From: Bigelowiella natans CCMP2755
Lineage: Eukaryota; Cercozoa; Chlorarachniophyceae
Assembly (NCBI GenBank): GCA_000320545.1
Contig: ADNK01000138.1
Span: 1-56,688 of the forward strand
DNA: 56,688 nucleotides
Direction: 5' to 3'
In this document: piece after piece, positions 1 to 12,154 of the stretch
How the letters are laid out: each line of letters begins with the position of its first letter
How positions within the stretch are numbered: position 1 is the stretch's first letter
Program-made: the position numbers and the translations under genes
Notes under the pieces: generated by a model
Databases searched by the model: none
What the model was told of the DNA's origin: nothing
Seen by the model: only the letters and a program-made list of their open reading frames with translations

Positions 1-12
1 ATACATATACTC

Positions 13-132
13 TTAAATTGTATCTATTCGTTTCCTTGGTCACATGTTACATGCATGAAAATGCCAGACCAAATCACAATGCATTTTTATGCATGCAACA
101 TGTGACCAAGGAAACGAATAGATACAATTTAA
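13..132. repeat. Long near-perfect hairpin (inverted repeat)
   Basis: The arm at 13-64 is the reverse complement of the arm at 81-132 over 52 bases with two mismatches, leaving a 16-base loop (65-80). As RNA, one mismatch is a G-U pair on either strand. The sequence just downstream (about 135-250) resembles a segment near 11.1 kb, so the hairpin may lie at the edge of a dispersed repeat. It could be a MITE-like element, a foldback structure or a small-RNA precursor. Nothing in the sequence decides between these. Confidence 0.9.
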
Positions 133-134
133 GC

Positions 135-250
135 GCTGTAGCCGCTACATTGCATAGCTACATTAGGATGACCATTGAAAAAATTTAAATATTTCATTAC
201 ATCCGTCTCATACATATATGTATTATCTCCTCTGTCTAGCTGTAAATCAT
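135..250. repeat. Dispersed repeat copy 1 (partner near 11.1 kb)
   Basis: This stretch and 11101-11240 share, in order, a GTAGCC..CGCTA start, the word TGCATAGCTACATTA, GGATGAC.ATTGAAAAAAT, a TTTCA.T.CA..CGTCTCA block and similar spacing. Identity is clear but imperfect. No coding frame is visible. Confidence 0.6.
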
Positions 251-446
251 CACGTCACATTGTAGCTTGTACGTACTAGCCGCTACACGTGCCAAAAGTG
301 CAGTTGTGCATCCCCCACTCGACTGAATCATGTCTATTAGTGCGTTTGCCAAATTGCATGTGGTCTCAAAATGAACCTCACCGAAGCATCTCACTCCCCA
401 TCATTACATAGGGCTGTGATGTTCAAAATGCCTGTTTCGTATCGAT

Positions 447-1061
447 TCACTCGAATTTTCCCTCAGTGTTAGCCTGCAATAGTTCTACAGCAACTATTGC
501 ACCAAAAAGTCGAGCGAAAGTAGGAAGAACACAAATGAGGATACCACCACTACCAAGAAGTCCGAATCTATTTAACTTCGGCATTGTGTTCCAGTGATGA
601 TCACACACTAAGCCTTTCACTATTCTAGACATTTTCATTGCAGCATCTGGGAAGATTGAGGCTAGTGCAGCAGCTAGGATAGCAGTGATAGGGTTCCAAA
701 TGATAACTAGAACATCGAGACAAGTTTTCAAGAACGCAAGTATTTTCCCATCAGTTTTAGGGTCGAAGAGTAAATAATCAGATGATGACCCGCATTGAGA
801 GGAATAACGATTGCGGATCTCCCCCTCATGCGCCTGAGTGAGCTTTCGGGTGTCAAGGTTGAATGAATGCCGGGAACCAGACTCTCCAATTAGTATTATT
901 TCATACGTCAGTGTAGAAAAATGCATCTCTGCTACACTAGAAGCTTCACCTCCCAAAGGTGTGGAGAAAAGATCTTCCCCTGTCTTTCCGTCCGCCATTG
1001 TTAACATTCCATCGGCTGTGAGCTTCGCGCGCAGGCTACCGTCTGGGGAGCTTGCTTGCAT
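447..1061 (-). CDS. Hypothetical protein, possible beta-propeller fragment
   Basis: This is an uninterrupted 204-residue frame, unusual here because neighbouring genes are split into short exons. The first half (about residues 4-75) alternates short hydrophobic and glycine/aspartate turns in the style of beta-propeller repeats, for example SSPDGSLRAKL and EIILIGESGS. The second half holds two hydrophobic stretches (about residues 110-135 and 170-195). I recognise no family. It could be an intronless gene, one exon of a larger gene, or a decaying fragment; adjacent minus-strand frames between 1093 and 1567 do not join it convincingly. Codon use is unlike the triplet-rich exons elsewhere. Confidence 0.35.
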   Translation of the reverse strand: MQASSPDGSLRAKLTADGMLTMADGKTGEDLFSTPLGGEASSVAEMHFSTLTYEIILIGESGSRHSFNLDTRKLTQAHEGEIRNRYSSQCGSSSDYLLFDPKTDGKILAFLKTCLDVLVIIWNPITAILAAALASIFPDAAMKMSRIVKGLVCDHHWNTMPKLNRFGLLGSGGILICVLPTFARLFGAIVAVELLQANTEGKFE

Positions 1062-3592
1062 TTGGGGATGTGCTGTGTTGGTCTAACACTGTTTAGAATT
1101 CTCTCTGAACACAAAGTGGAATGAGAGCAAAAAAAAGTACAGGGGTATGTGTGGCATCGATTTCTACTGACAGTTGGTGTCGGAAATCCAGGAAATCAGC
1201 ATCTGGATTTCTGTTGCAATCGCATGCAATCTTTGAGGAAGACAACAAATTCATGGAGAACAAACTAACCACACAAATTTCGTAGGTTCCCAATGTGCTG
1301 CCACTGGACGTCTCCGTCTTGTTCATCAACACAAGATCACTTCTTGTGGTGGATGCAGCAAGTGCAATGGAAGACACGTCCAATGTGCATCTTTGGAATT
1401 GCTTCATTCAAAGGGAGAGCACGTGAGGGTGAACAAGGAGGACGTAGCTGACGTTGCACCAGCACGTGCACTCGCTCGTTCAACAATCCTTCGAGAGTCC
1501 TCGTTGTTTTCAGCTTGAGGTGTGTCCGTGTGTGCACGTCCACGGGTCCAATGAACACAAAGGACACATCTCATCCTCCTCTGTTCTCAGCGTTGCGCTA
1601 GCTAGCTGATCACCCCAGCACGTCTAGACGTGTTGCGCCGACACAATGAGCCATTCGTTCACATCATCGATGCAAGCTAGCAAGTCATGGCCATGACACT
1701 TTGAGCGTGCGACACTTGACACCAGTTCAGTTGCACCATCCCTAGCTAGCTAGACCCAGCCCCGGCACTGCTAGACTGCTAGACTGGTCAGGAGCTTGAG
1801 CTCTAGCTAGAGCTCCAGAGCTAGCCAGACCATTTCTGGATTTGGACCATTGGCATTGATCAAGTCTGTCGCTTCATCAATTTGTTCCAGCAAGCAAGTC
1901 TGGAAGTGTTGCAACACTGATCTAGTCTAGTAGTGATGCATCTGCTGAACAACGCAACATCGCTAGATCGCCACATGCTCCAGTGCTGCTGGCATGCTGG
2001 CATGTGATGCGTGCATTGTGAGCAGCAATGACGCCGCCAGCTCGCAAAACATGCTGGCACATGCAGTGCTAGAGTGTTTCATGTCTGGGCATGCACGTGT
2101 GATGAGCATTGCTAGATTGGCCCATGCCAGCATGCATGCGCTAGCATGGCTATTGGATAGGCGTTGTCGGTGATCGCATCGCGGTGCGTGCTACGCTTAG
2201 CGCTTAGCGCGTGCCATGATGGCCCATGCTAGCATGTGGTGGTATGGCATAGTGGCGTGGATGCGTTCAGCAACAACTCGATCAGCATGCTAGCACTACA
2301 GCATGCCGATGCATGGGATGTGCAACGGCGATGATGTCGATGCTAGGATGGCGGTGCACGATGCCACACTGCACGTTGCAACGTAACGTGAGAAATGTCA
2401 AGTTGCTTCGTCCTGCTGAGCAGCCATGCTAGCAGCGATCATCTCTGAAATTCCGAGCTGAACGCGACACACGTGGCACATCCTTGTCGCGCGACTCGCG
2501 TAGCTTCACGAATAATAGCTAAATGGGGCTAGCATCATGCATGTCTAGATGCGTTCATTTCTCTTACTAGCTTAAGATTTCGTAAAGGTTCTGCATGAAC
2601 GGTCGAAATGAAAAACAGTAACCGTCAGTACGTTCATTCTTTCGCTTCGATACTTGTAGACTTGATGCACCTACATCCGTGCGAGTACAGACTACGACGA
2701 TCTGTGTGTGTTTTTCCAATATTTGAGTCATCTCATTTACAGAGAATTTGGAAAGTAGAAAAGTCTTGGTGTAAAATTCATCAGATTGTACAAATCATCA
2801 TTACGCATCAGTCCCGAAAGATGGTATATTAATGACTTGATATCATCCTTTGAGGATAAAAAAGTTGTCTGATAAACGTCGCAGTACAGACCGTATTAAT
2901 GCTGCTTGCTAGGAGACACAAACGCGTCTGCGAAGGCATAAATAACGAACAAGTAATGGAAAACAACACATATGCGTTAATTGGGGTTGAGAGAGTAGGC
3001 AGTCAATGGTTTTTCAACGGTCGCTTCAATCAGAATTAATGCATATCCGTTCATTGCAAAAGCAAGACGCAAATGCTCATACAAGAGGTGTCAGAATTAG
3101 CATACTCATCATCGAAGATTGTTTTTCACAGGGCACAGTAGGAACAAGAATTACTTTGACGGGAGCATACCCGCAATGCGATAAGTAGCCGAATGTCCCC
3201 TTCTCTCATTAACCCTATATTTCGTCTCTGATCGGAACATTGTTACTATCGTCAATACTACAGAAGATAAGATGATTCTGTGATTACTACTTGACAATTG
3301 TTTATGACCTCATACTTTTATGTGTTGACTACATCCACATCAATGACCATACTGCGCTGGCGGGCGCAAATCATTGCGTGTTCAGACGCAAATTACCAAA
3401 ATATTTTAAATCACAGGTTCTGTTTGAAAGACTACCCATATATAATTAGTAACCTCCTATTATGCTAAAGGAAGTAAACAACATTTAGCTTGTGCAAAGT
3501 GTTTTTATTACCGTGTTGCATGGGCAGTTTTGACGATATTCATCTCCAAGACTTTTAATTTTTAGAGACTTTTAACTTTTAGAGATCCTTAG
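1062..3592. other. Spacer, CTAG/GCATGC-rich from about 1560 to 2530
   Basis: No gene is supported here. From about 1560 to 2530 the DNA is crowded with CTAG, GCTAGC and GCATGC palindromes and almost lacks the triplet microsatellites that fill the introns. From about 2580 to 3200 there are weak open frames on both strands (60-74 residues) without splice partners. The minus strand near 3060-3185 could hold an exon ending in a stop, but I cannot link it to anything. Confidence 0.6.
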
Positions 3593-4474
3593 TTAGGGGG
3601 AAATAAATGCGGTACAGCTCGTATTCGTTTGCAATAATGGCGTCTTAGAACCAGGATTAAGGATTTACAGTGAATCATGCCCTCATAGAATTTGACATCT
3701 TTTGTTGTCGACAGCGGGATGATATCATCATCATTCTTTCGAATTAGCATGTTGGTTCATCCTCGGGCTGCTACTACTTATGAACTAATGAGATAATCGG
3801 CGTAATTGACACCTTAAAAGTTGCTGTCCGAAAGCCATAAGCTTTGATGAGGCAGTTGATGACATAATTGTGAAACTCTGTGCAACCATATCTCTCTAGC
3901 TTCCCTTGCATCATTTCACATCGGCAATATAGCAGGTTTCCCAGTGGTGAATGTGTGTGAGTGAGGGGGTTTCTCCACAGTGCGGCGGCATGGAATTTGC
4001 GCAATAAGCTAAACCAATATAATTATTTTCTAGGGTAGTATTTTATGTTGGAAAAGCATGGGATTCTCTGAATACGGCAAAGCAAAATAAACATAATAGA
4101 GCGAATTTAGACAATTCGTTATTTCCTGCAATACGACTAAGAAATAACGATGTCGTAACTTGAAATTACCCACTACTTGCCTGTTTCAGGTTGTTCCGGT
4201 CGCCGTAACAACAACAACAGAGAACAATGGTGTGGCATAGTTTATCTTGAATGCGTCTTGAATTGAGGGGGCAGACAGTACGATCAAGATGCTCATTGTT
4301 CTTCATACCAAGTGAAATTCGAGGAGGGGGAGTTCCGTCATCATCACCTTCAAATACAGCTAATTGAGGTAATTGGTGAATGACACTTCACAACTATTCC
4401 CACTCCGCCCCAATGTGCAGCAACCATCGAAGCCTACGTTCTAGTCGTGATGAATGTGGTTTGATATTGGCCAT
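3593..4474 (-). CDS. Unknown protein; 3' exons well supported, 5' end unsure
   Basis: Three exons join in phase: 4170-4359, 3813-4008 and 3593-3735, ending in TAA at 3593-3595. The encoded text includes GDDDGTPPPRISLGMKNNEH, then a basic/aromatic stretch with several Cys (CRCEMMQGKLERYGCTEF), then a C-terminus rich in Arg/His/Cys. The probable start codon is at 4474 (MANIKPHSSRLERRL), but its short exon does not join the next one in phase, so a small exon or another start has been missed. I do not recognise the family. If the start is right, it lies 2 bp from the start of the divergent gene at 4477. Confidence 0.5.
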
Positions 4475-4476
4475 GT

Positions 4477-4596
4477 ATGGCGTCCATCATCTATAATATA
4501 GGAACTTGCAGCCTAAGTAATCCGCTGCAGTCACAACTGGTAAGTCATTCCAAACTTCGGGACAAACAGACAATCCAACATTCTTTTCACACACAC

Positions 4597-4628
<32 letters not shown>

Positions 4629-5794
4629 TAACTGCTGCTGCTGCTGCTGCTGCTGCTGCTACATCATTACTAAAAATTATGAACAGCATAGGCACAGCCC
4701 TAGAAGCCACGGACAAGAACGATAGGGTGAACTGAATGCTGCTAGCGGTGGTGGAGGAGGAAACAGAAGAATCATCATGAGAATGGCAACAGCGTCGAAA
4801 CAACAATCGCCTCAAGGAAAGGGAAGGGATACATCTCACAACCTTAAGTGGAGGGTAATCAACTTCTGTATGATGAGAGTTAATAACCCTGCTACTAAGC
4901 AGTGAGTGGCTACATGATGGTTTTATTTCACAATTGTTATTCAATTAATTGCTCACAAGTATGCTGCCTCTGTCGCTTCTTGGAGTTATGGAGCATGATC
5001 ATTGTTTTGTTTTGCTTCTTGACGTGCGTTATAACAATGATAGGTGATATGCATCTTATTCAACTGGATAGTAGCAATACCTTTCATGTTTGTGCCGATC
5101 GACACAGTGTTCTTTTTCATTTTCAGAGGGGGCTGCATAGGCTTTGTGGTAATAACAACTCCGACAACTGTTGTACTACTTGCATCCCTCCTCCTCTTCT
5201 TCCACAGCAAGTCCTTATTCTATCTATTTCAGATGGGGGCCTTGCAGATGATTATGTTAAAGAAGTTGACCACATTCGATTACAGTCATCGTTGTGCTAT
5301 GCAACTGCCGTTTGCACATATGATGATCGTTCCAATGGGTTTATGGTGCTGTTATGCTATCGTTCACAAGTTGGATTATCTCGCGTACATTCTGAGGTAG
5401 TACGTAGTAGAAATTAGGAGGAATAGTACTATCAATATGAAATCATGAGAAGAAGAAAAGTAGCTACTGTTGCAATTTATTACTACTACTAGTACAACAA
5501 CTTTATTTCACTATTATCACAATAGTAGCTATCATTCACTTATCAGCAATATACATGAGCCACCAAATCCACAAAAAAATTACAGCTTCTCAACTACACT
5601 CAAATACTAAATGTGAGTTGCTTTCTCGGGTAGTAAGGCTGATCTTGGTGCTGCTGGTAACGTCGTCCGTCACTGTCTTATTGTTATGATGATATGCTGC
5701 TCTGTGTTAGCTACGCTTCATCCCTAGGTCTCAACATAGTTATGATGCTGTTGTTGGATTATAGATCTACTATCCTCCAGATTCGGTAGAAATA

Positions 5795-5827
<33 letters not shown>

Positions 5828-8509
5828 GTGATGATGAAAAAAGGTGTGGAGAGTAGTTACAATTTATTCATCATATACTTACTTTTACGTATCATGCTTA
5901 TTTGAAATGATGCAGATTCATTTGATCAGATAATAATGGTTTATCCGCCCTCATACAGCTGCTACACGACTAACTATTCTCTCTTCTCTCCACCCTCTGC
6001 TTCTTCTTCTTCTTCTTCTTCTTCTGCAGTGTGATTATCCTACTGGCAGTGTTCATGTTTGTTTTGGGCGTTGGAATGGCATACGCCGTTGTATTTGGGT
6101 AGTAGAATTTATATATCCATAAGTGTTATATATCTGTACTTGTGTTGATCAAACTTGACCGTAAACAGGCTCTTTTTTGCATCTATCGAAACTTGGTTTG
6201 AGAAGGCAATTGCTTGTATCATATATCCAATAATATGGGAACTTATTAAAAGCTGCTACCTCTTGGTAATAATTACTACAATAGTTGGTATAATCCGCTC
6301 CTCCTCCTCCTCCTTTAGTACTACAATGCTGCAACAACTTATGTTTGAGTGAGTATGTTGCTGACAACGAGGTTTGCCACAACTTATGTTTGAGTAAGTA
6401 CTTGCTCACAACGAGATTTGCATGCCGTACTAATAATAATGCTCTTATTTTTTCTTTTCTTCTTCTTCTTCTTCTTCTTCTTCTTCTTCTTCTTTGCCAA
6501 AAAACAGACTCTTTGGTTGTTCTTGGACGAGGGAAAGCTACATAATACCATGGGGTTTCTCTTCGACTTCTGTGCTGTTTCAGTTGCTGCTCTCCCGTAC
6601 TATCTCCTCTTCTTCTTCTTCTTCTTCTTCTTCTTCTTCTTCTTCCAAGGCTCCTCGATGAACAAAAGCTTGCAACTTAACTACTGGATATCATAATCTT
6701 GATAGCAACATAGTAGTAGCATTTTCTCTGCTGCTAAGAAACGATAATCATAATTAAAAAGTAAACGATGATGAAAGTAATGACTAGGTTCTTTCCTCAA
6801 ATTCCTTAAAATGTGATAATGAACAGCTACCGAGCAATATTGATCGAATTTGAGAGCTGGGGCGATTTCCTAGCTATTTTTATCGTGGAGATATTGTAAG
6901 AAGATGATGACGTCTGTTGATCCTCTACTTACATCGTAGATCATATGCTGCTGATTCACTGCTTTTGCATGATTCTAATATAATATAATCTAATCTAATC
7001 ATCGTCATCATCATCATCATCATCATCATAAATCAGATATAAGTTTATAAAGTATGTTGTACCTTTTACGAAATGGGGAATAACGTTCTCGCACATGGTA
7101 ATGATGATAATAGGAATAGTTAGGTGTGGTTGATCTTGTTGTTGTTGTTGCCGTTGTTGCAATAGATGACTAATAAAAAAGATTGAGTTCTGTGGTAAAT
7201 GTGCTTCTTACTACTAACTGGCATAATAACCTCTATTCGACTTACTTGTCCTAAACTGATGCCTCCTCCCTCCCTCCTTCCTTTCCGCATGCAACAACAA
7301 TAATAACAACAACAATAACTGTGGTTGCTCGCCTTTGGATGATAGCTAAACCAGATCAAGAATGTAACATTCAAATCCGAGGAAGGGGGATTGGAATTGG
7401 AACTGAGGGGGACTAGTAAAGTTAATTATCTAAGGGAAACAAGTGAAGGAACCAGAAAAAGAAACAATGATGCTATTCAATATCATGGAGTAATAATCAT
7501 TAGCTCAGCATTATCCTTTTCGCTTTATTTCATTGTATTTTTAAAATGTAGCCATTATTGAGTTATTTATTTGTGTTATTTTATCTGTCGCTAACCTATT
7601 ACATTTTAGGAGGAAAAGAATATTAATTTAAGTCCTACCAGTATCAAAAACAATCTAGAAGTTACTTTGCCGCCTATTTTAGAAGAAGAACAAATACAAA
7701 AGGAAAGGCAGCCACAGATAATACTAAAATGCAGAGAAAATGAAGAATCGTCGAAGAGACAACAGATAGTGCAAGAAGATTCTCAACAAGTGAGTACTTT
7801 TACTGAAAGAAGAGGACTAGGAGCAGAAAGGAGGAGGGGGAGTGATAGAATCGTTATGCCGACAGAAGCTGCAGGCCCAGCAGCAGCAGCAAACAGTAAC
7901 ATTATCAACGATGATGATGCTGCTGCTAAAAATGAGCGGCATGATAGTAGTTACGATCATACAAATAATAACCATTCGTCATTGCAGCAGCAAAAACAGC
8001 AGCAGCAGCATAAAATGGAGATCGTCCTTAATTATAGACAGGATATGAATGATGACACTAAATACGAAGAAAGAAGAAACAGAAGGCAAGGCAAACCAGA
8101 AGAACAAGAAGAAGGAGGTGTTAGTGCTGAATCAAGCTCTGTAATCTTTTCTCATCAGCACCATCAGGGCATGCAGCAACAAATACAAAAATGTGAAAGC
8201 AGCAGCAGCAGCAGCAGCGTCACCGATGGTCAGCAAGTGAATTTATTATCCATAGCAGATGATAACCCTACTCCTCGTAGTTACTACCGTCAATACTCTG
8301 ATCAAGTAGAGAGGAAGGAAAAAAGCAAAGAAAATGATAATGACCGTCGTCGAAATTGCCTTCTTCATGATGACAGAGAAGAGGCAAATGATCTCAACAG
8401 CTTCTTAAGCTGTATCATCAATAAGGAGGAGGAGGAGAAGGAGCAAAACGTTGAGAAGGCTCATCAAATAGAAGAGAACGTCAATAAAAGTAGTAGTAGT
8501 AGTAGGGCT

Positions 8510-8543
<34 letters not shown>

Positions 8544-9728
8544 GGCTGTTGACGGCATTAGCGACAAGCAACACTACCACAAAAGCAGCAGCTTCTTCTT
8601 CTTCTCCTCCTCCTCCTCCTCCTCCTACTACTACTACTAATTTTACTATAAGTACTATCACCGACATCTCGGATGATCTTCCAAATGCCCCTTCTCCTTC
8701 TTCTTCTTGCTCTTCTTCTACAACAGAATCAGTAGTAGCAGTAGTAGGCATAATATCAGCAACAAACCGCAATTTTGGTGATGAGGGGAAAGGTCAAACA
8801 GCAGCAGCAGCAGCAGCTAAGATGAAGAAGAAGAAGACTTATGATGATAATATCATCCAAAAGGTAGTAAGTAGCTGCACTATTACTACTACAAGTAGTA
8901 GTAGTAGTAGTAGTGGTAGTAATGGTGCTGTTGTATCTTGTTGTTGTTGTTGTTTTTCTTCTCCTCCGGCTGCTGATGCTGTGGGATATGATTATTGAAG
9001 GAATAAACAAAACCAAGCAATAACGACACCAATGATGATGATCGATCATGATGACCACCGACGATGATTGATCACGACACACACAATAAGCATATAACTT
9101 GTTGTACTACTCGTTACAAAATGGTAGGCTTGCTACTATTACTACTTCATCTTCTTCTTTAAGATTATCCCCATAATCTTTAATTTTATCCCCATAATCT
9201 TTAATTATGATGCAGATTCTTCCTAGAAAGTCTAAGATAAACGTTTGCCACGAGGGTGGTATATTAAGAGGTAACAAAGGAGGAGGAGGAGGAGGAGGAG
9301 GAGGAGGAGGAGGATTAAGTGGTGGTTGTGGTCATTTGGAAGTATTAAAGGCTAAAAAATCAAGAAAAATAGGGGGGAAACAAGGAAAAAAAAGTGATAA
9401 AAAAGGACCTTCTCATCATCATCATCATCATCATCATCATAAAGATGGCCAACAACAATCAATAGCTGAAACAAGAGCAGCAGCTGCTACTACCACTACT
9501 ACTTCTACACAACTTAGAAGGACGGCATTAGTAGCAAAGACTGAAAGAAAACAACAAAGGAGGAAACATGCTAGTAACCACCTCTTTCACGAGGAGATGA
9601 AACAGCGGAGGGGTAGTATTATTCAGTGGAGTAGAATTTCTACTATAGTCGCTATATCGCCAGATATGGAAGATATTGAGCTTCTCCAAAGGGAATTGTC
9701 CATAAGTAAGAACAACAAACAACTACAG

Positions 9729-9768
<40 letters not shown>

Positions 9769-10585
9769 AAAATGATATGATGATGATTGGTTCTAATTAC
9801 AATTATTATCATTCTTTTTCAATTTCTTGAAAACAATATGCATTGAATAATCGCATTATAAATACTTCTACACAGAATTCTTCTTTCAAAGTACGGTGGA
9901 TTTTGTTGATATATTTGGTGTATGGGCTATTCTGGTAATAACCACATCCTCAGAAGAATAAAATTTAGATTATGAGGAGGAGGAGGAGGGAGGGGAGGGA
10001 AAATGAATGGTGAATAAAAATGAATATCAGGAGGATGCAAGCTTACAGTATATGAAAGATAGATGGTGTATACAGCTACTTCCTACAATTGTAAAATACT
10101 AATAATATACTCCGTTTGATGGATGATGACACACGTCACAACATTCTTCTTCTTCTTCTTAGGTTGTGATGAGATATTGCAAGATTGGATTACCTCAAAC
10201 AATTCCAACTTCGGTAGTACTACAGCACGTATGTAAGTAAGTAAGTAGGTAAGTAATATCCACTGATAAACAGCTAATCTTGTACAGAGTAATATACGTC
10301 GGTTGCACGCTTATTATATCTTGGATAGGTTGAGGCATCATCTAATATTTCTTCTCACCCCGAAGAGAAATATCATTCAATGATGACCGTGCATCAGTTC
10401 TAACATAAGAAAATACTCATTATCCAACAAGCTGATTATTTTATGCGATGATTGTGGCGAAACTACAGGCATGGGTAACACTGAATCAACAATACGCGGT
10501 GTCTGTTGTACTGGAAATATTTGCTTTCGTTGGAGGAGTATATCTAATCGGAACAAAGCTTCATTGCAAAAGTAAAAAAAATTAA
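4477..10585 (+). CDS. Multipass membrane protein with giant low-complexity loop
   Basis: Thirteen exons: 4477-4539, 5044-5396, 6030-6098, 6169-6265, 6508-about 6570, 6827-6895, 7037-7097, 7355-7489, 7610-8863, 9216-9705, 9876-9934, 10163-10213 and 10469-10585. All joins keep phase except around the (CTT)n arrays after exon 5. The N-terminal part has about six hydrophobic segments (for example VVITTPTTVVLLASLLLFF and LLAVFMFVLGVGMAYAVVFG). The last two exons add two more. Between them lies a loop of about 580 residues, rich in Gln, Ser, Glu, Lys, Asn, poly-Gly and poly-His, largely translated from triplet repeats. A (TAG)n array reads as poly-Val and could mimic a membrane segment or be an unrecognised intron. 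The C-terminus is lysine-rich (KSKKN). I recognise no family; channel, transporter and receptor are all possible. Confidence 0.65.
4589..4661. repeat. (CA)n then (TGC)n array
   Basis: A dinucleotide run followed by nine TGC units in intron 1 of the membrane protein gene. Confidence 0.95.
6334..6421. repeat. Intronic tandem duplication carrying donor-like sites
   Basis: Two copies of about 44 bp (6334-6377 and 6379-6421) in an intron of the membrane protein gene. Each contains ATGTTTGAG followed by GTGAGT-like or GTAAGT-like sequence. The real donor lies upstream at 6266. Confidence 0.8.
6450..6646. repeat. Two (CTT)n arrays flanking an exon
   Basis: The arrays at about 6450-6494 and 6608-6645 bracket the exon beginning at 6508. 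The first supplies the pyrimidine tract before the acceptor. Confidence 0.9.
8484..8543. repeat. (TAG)n array inside the large exon
   Basis: About 17 TAG/GTA units, read as poly-Ser then poly-Val in the gene's frame. It also looks like the GTAGTAG donors used by other introns in this window. Confidence 0.9.
9278..9313. repeat. (GGA)n array, coding for poly-Gly
   Basis: Twelve GGA units in frame in exon 9216-9705 of the membrane protein gene. Confidence 0.95.
9729..9766. repeat. (TA)n array
   Basis: About 18 TA units just downstream of the donor at 9706. Confidence 0.95.
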
Positions 10586-10645
10586 TATATGTATTTATAC
10601 ATAAATTTATATATATAGATATATGAGTGAGTGAGTGAGTGTGTG

Positions 10646-10694
<49 letters not shown>

Positions 10695-11041
10695 CTTTCA
10701 CAACTTTGTATCGGTCAGTAATTGAGTACTTGTTTCCTCCATTCCTCCCGTTTTCCCTGCGACCATTATACATACAAAAGCTAATACTTAACGATATCAG
10801 ATTTCATGCCGATCCAAAACTCTAAACCGATCTTGCTGAAGCACACATTCCCTACAGTAGTAGCTACTATAGCTATTGCTATTGTTGTAATATATGTGTG
10901 TTTCGATCCTGGAGATAGATCAGAACTAATCCTTGCATGATTATTGTCGCAAGTTTTATGAGCGCATAAATGTGCCCAAAATATGTACATGTGTGAGTGT
11001 GTTTGACAGCGGCCTGCTCGTTGCGTACACGCATGCACACA

Positions 11042-11080
<39 letters not shown>

Positions 11081-11669
11081 CATATGTAGCATGTGTCCAA
11101 ACTGTAGCCACCGCTATGCATAGCTACATTAACAATATTTGGATGACAATTGAAAAAATGTAATCATTTCAATGCACTCGTCTCACGTACCTAGATGTCC
11201 ACACAGCTCCATGAGGATGACGATTGAAAAGTCTAACAATCACTTCATCACATGCTGCATACACACATGCATACACACCTACATGTGAGACTGATCATCT
11301 GCTAGTACGTCGATCAGTACGTCGCATGCATGCATGTTACGTTTAGCCAACATCTGCGCGACGATGCGATGTGCTACGAGATACATCTAGAAATGCCATC
11401 TAAGTCTAATGTGATGATCGCATGCATGTGTCGCACATACATTCATGGCAGCGGTGTAGATGCGGGTTGACGGCCGCACTGCGAGTGCTAGAGTGCAGCA
11501 ACGTCGTCGTCGATGTACATGCATGCATCTAACCACATATGCTCATGGCTCATTGCAATCAAATACGACGCATGTCGCCAAAAATGGGTGCATGGATAGA
11601 CACACTGATATGCAGATGAGCATTGTGCGATGCTGTCATATTCGAAAACACACTCAGTCCCCAAGCCAA
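10586..11669. other. Convergent spacer with (GT)n, (AG)n, (CA)n and a dispersed repeat
   Basis: This lies between two tail-to-tail genes. It holds (GT)n(AG)n at about 10633-10692, (CA)n at about 11035-11078, the second copy of the dispersed repeat (11101-11240) with a partial third copy at about 11208-11270, then a CATG/CGATCG-rich stretch to about 11640. No gene is supported. Confidence 0.6.
11101..11270. repeat. Dispersed repeat copy 2, with partial tandem copy
   Basis: It matches 135-250 (see that entry). Inside it, GGATGACAATTGAAAA at about 11140 recurs as GGATGACGATTGAAAA at about 11215 with similar flanks (a Cys/His-free, non-coding context), so the element itself has a short tandem duplication here. 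Confidence 0.55.
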
Positions 11670-11844
11670 TCACGTCTTCATCAATTGGAGGAGCATTATT
11701 ATTATCATGATCGCTAGGGTAGTGGGTAAGATTGCACTATGCTTGCTGTGACATTACTACTATCCCACCAGGGTTGTAGTACTGATGAAATCTGGACATC
11801 GATATCTGTATGAAAATGGGTAACACAGAGAAAACCACACCCTA

Positions 11845-11923
<79 letters not shown>

Positions 11924-12117
11924 TGTAAAGACAGTGTCATGGGCCAAAGATTAAGTTTGGTATGTGTAGGAATTTGATATAGTTTGATGAACGTCAACAA
12001 GTTAAATAATTCGTAGGATAGGATAGGATAGGATTACCACTGAAATGTATCACCACGTATTATTAATATATTATCAGTAACGTATCTTATTCTTTATCCA
12101 TGCTCATCTACTACACA

Positions 12118-12154
<37 letters not shown>

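Noticed and set aside
4531-4944. 137-codon minus-strand ORF with poly-Ala and Cys/Val runs
   Set aside because: Much of it is the complement of (CA)n and (TGC)n arrays, it lies in intron 1 of the plus-strand gene, and no splice partner extends it.
10582-11121. Four ORFs of 63-103 codons on both strands
   Set aside because: All are driven by (GT)n, (CA)n and (AG)n arrays that stay open in every frame, in a tail-to-tail spacer.
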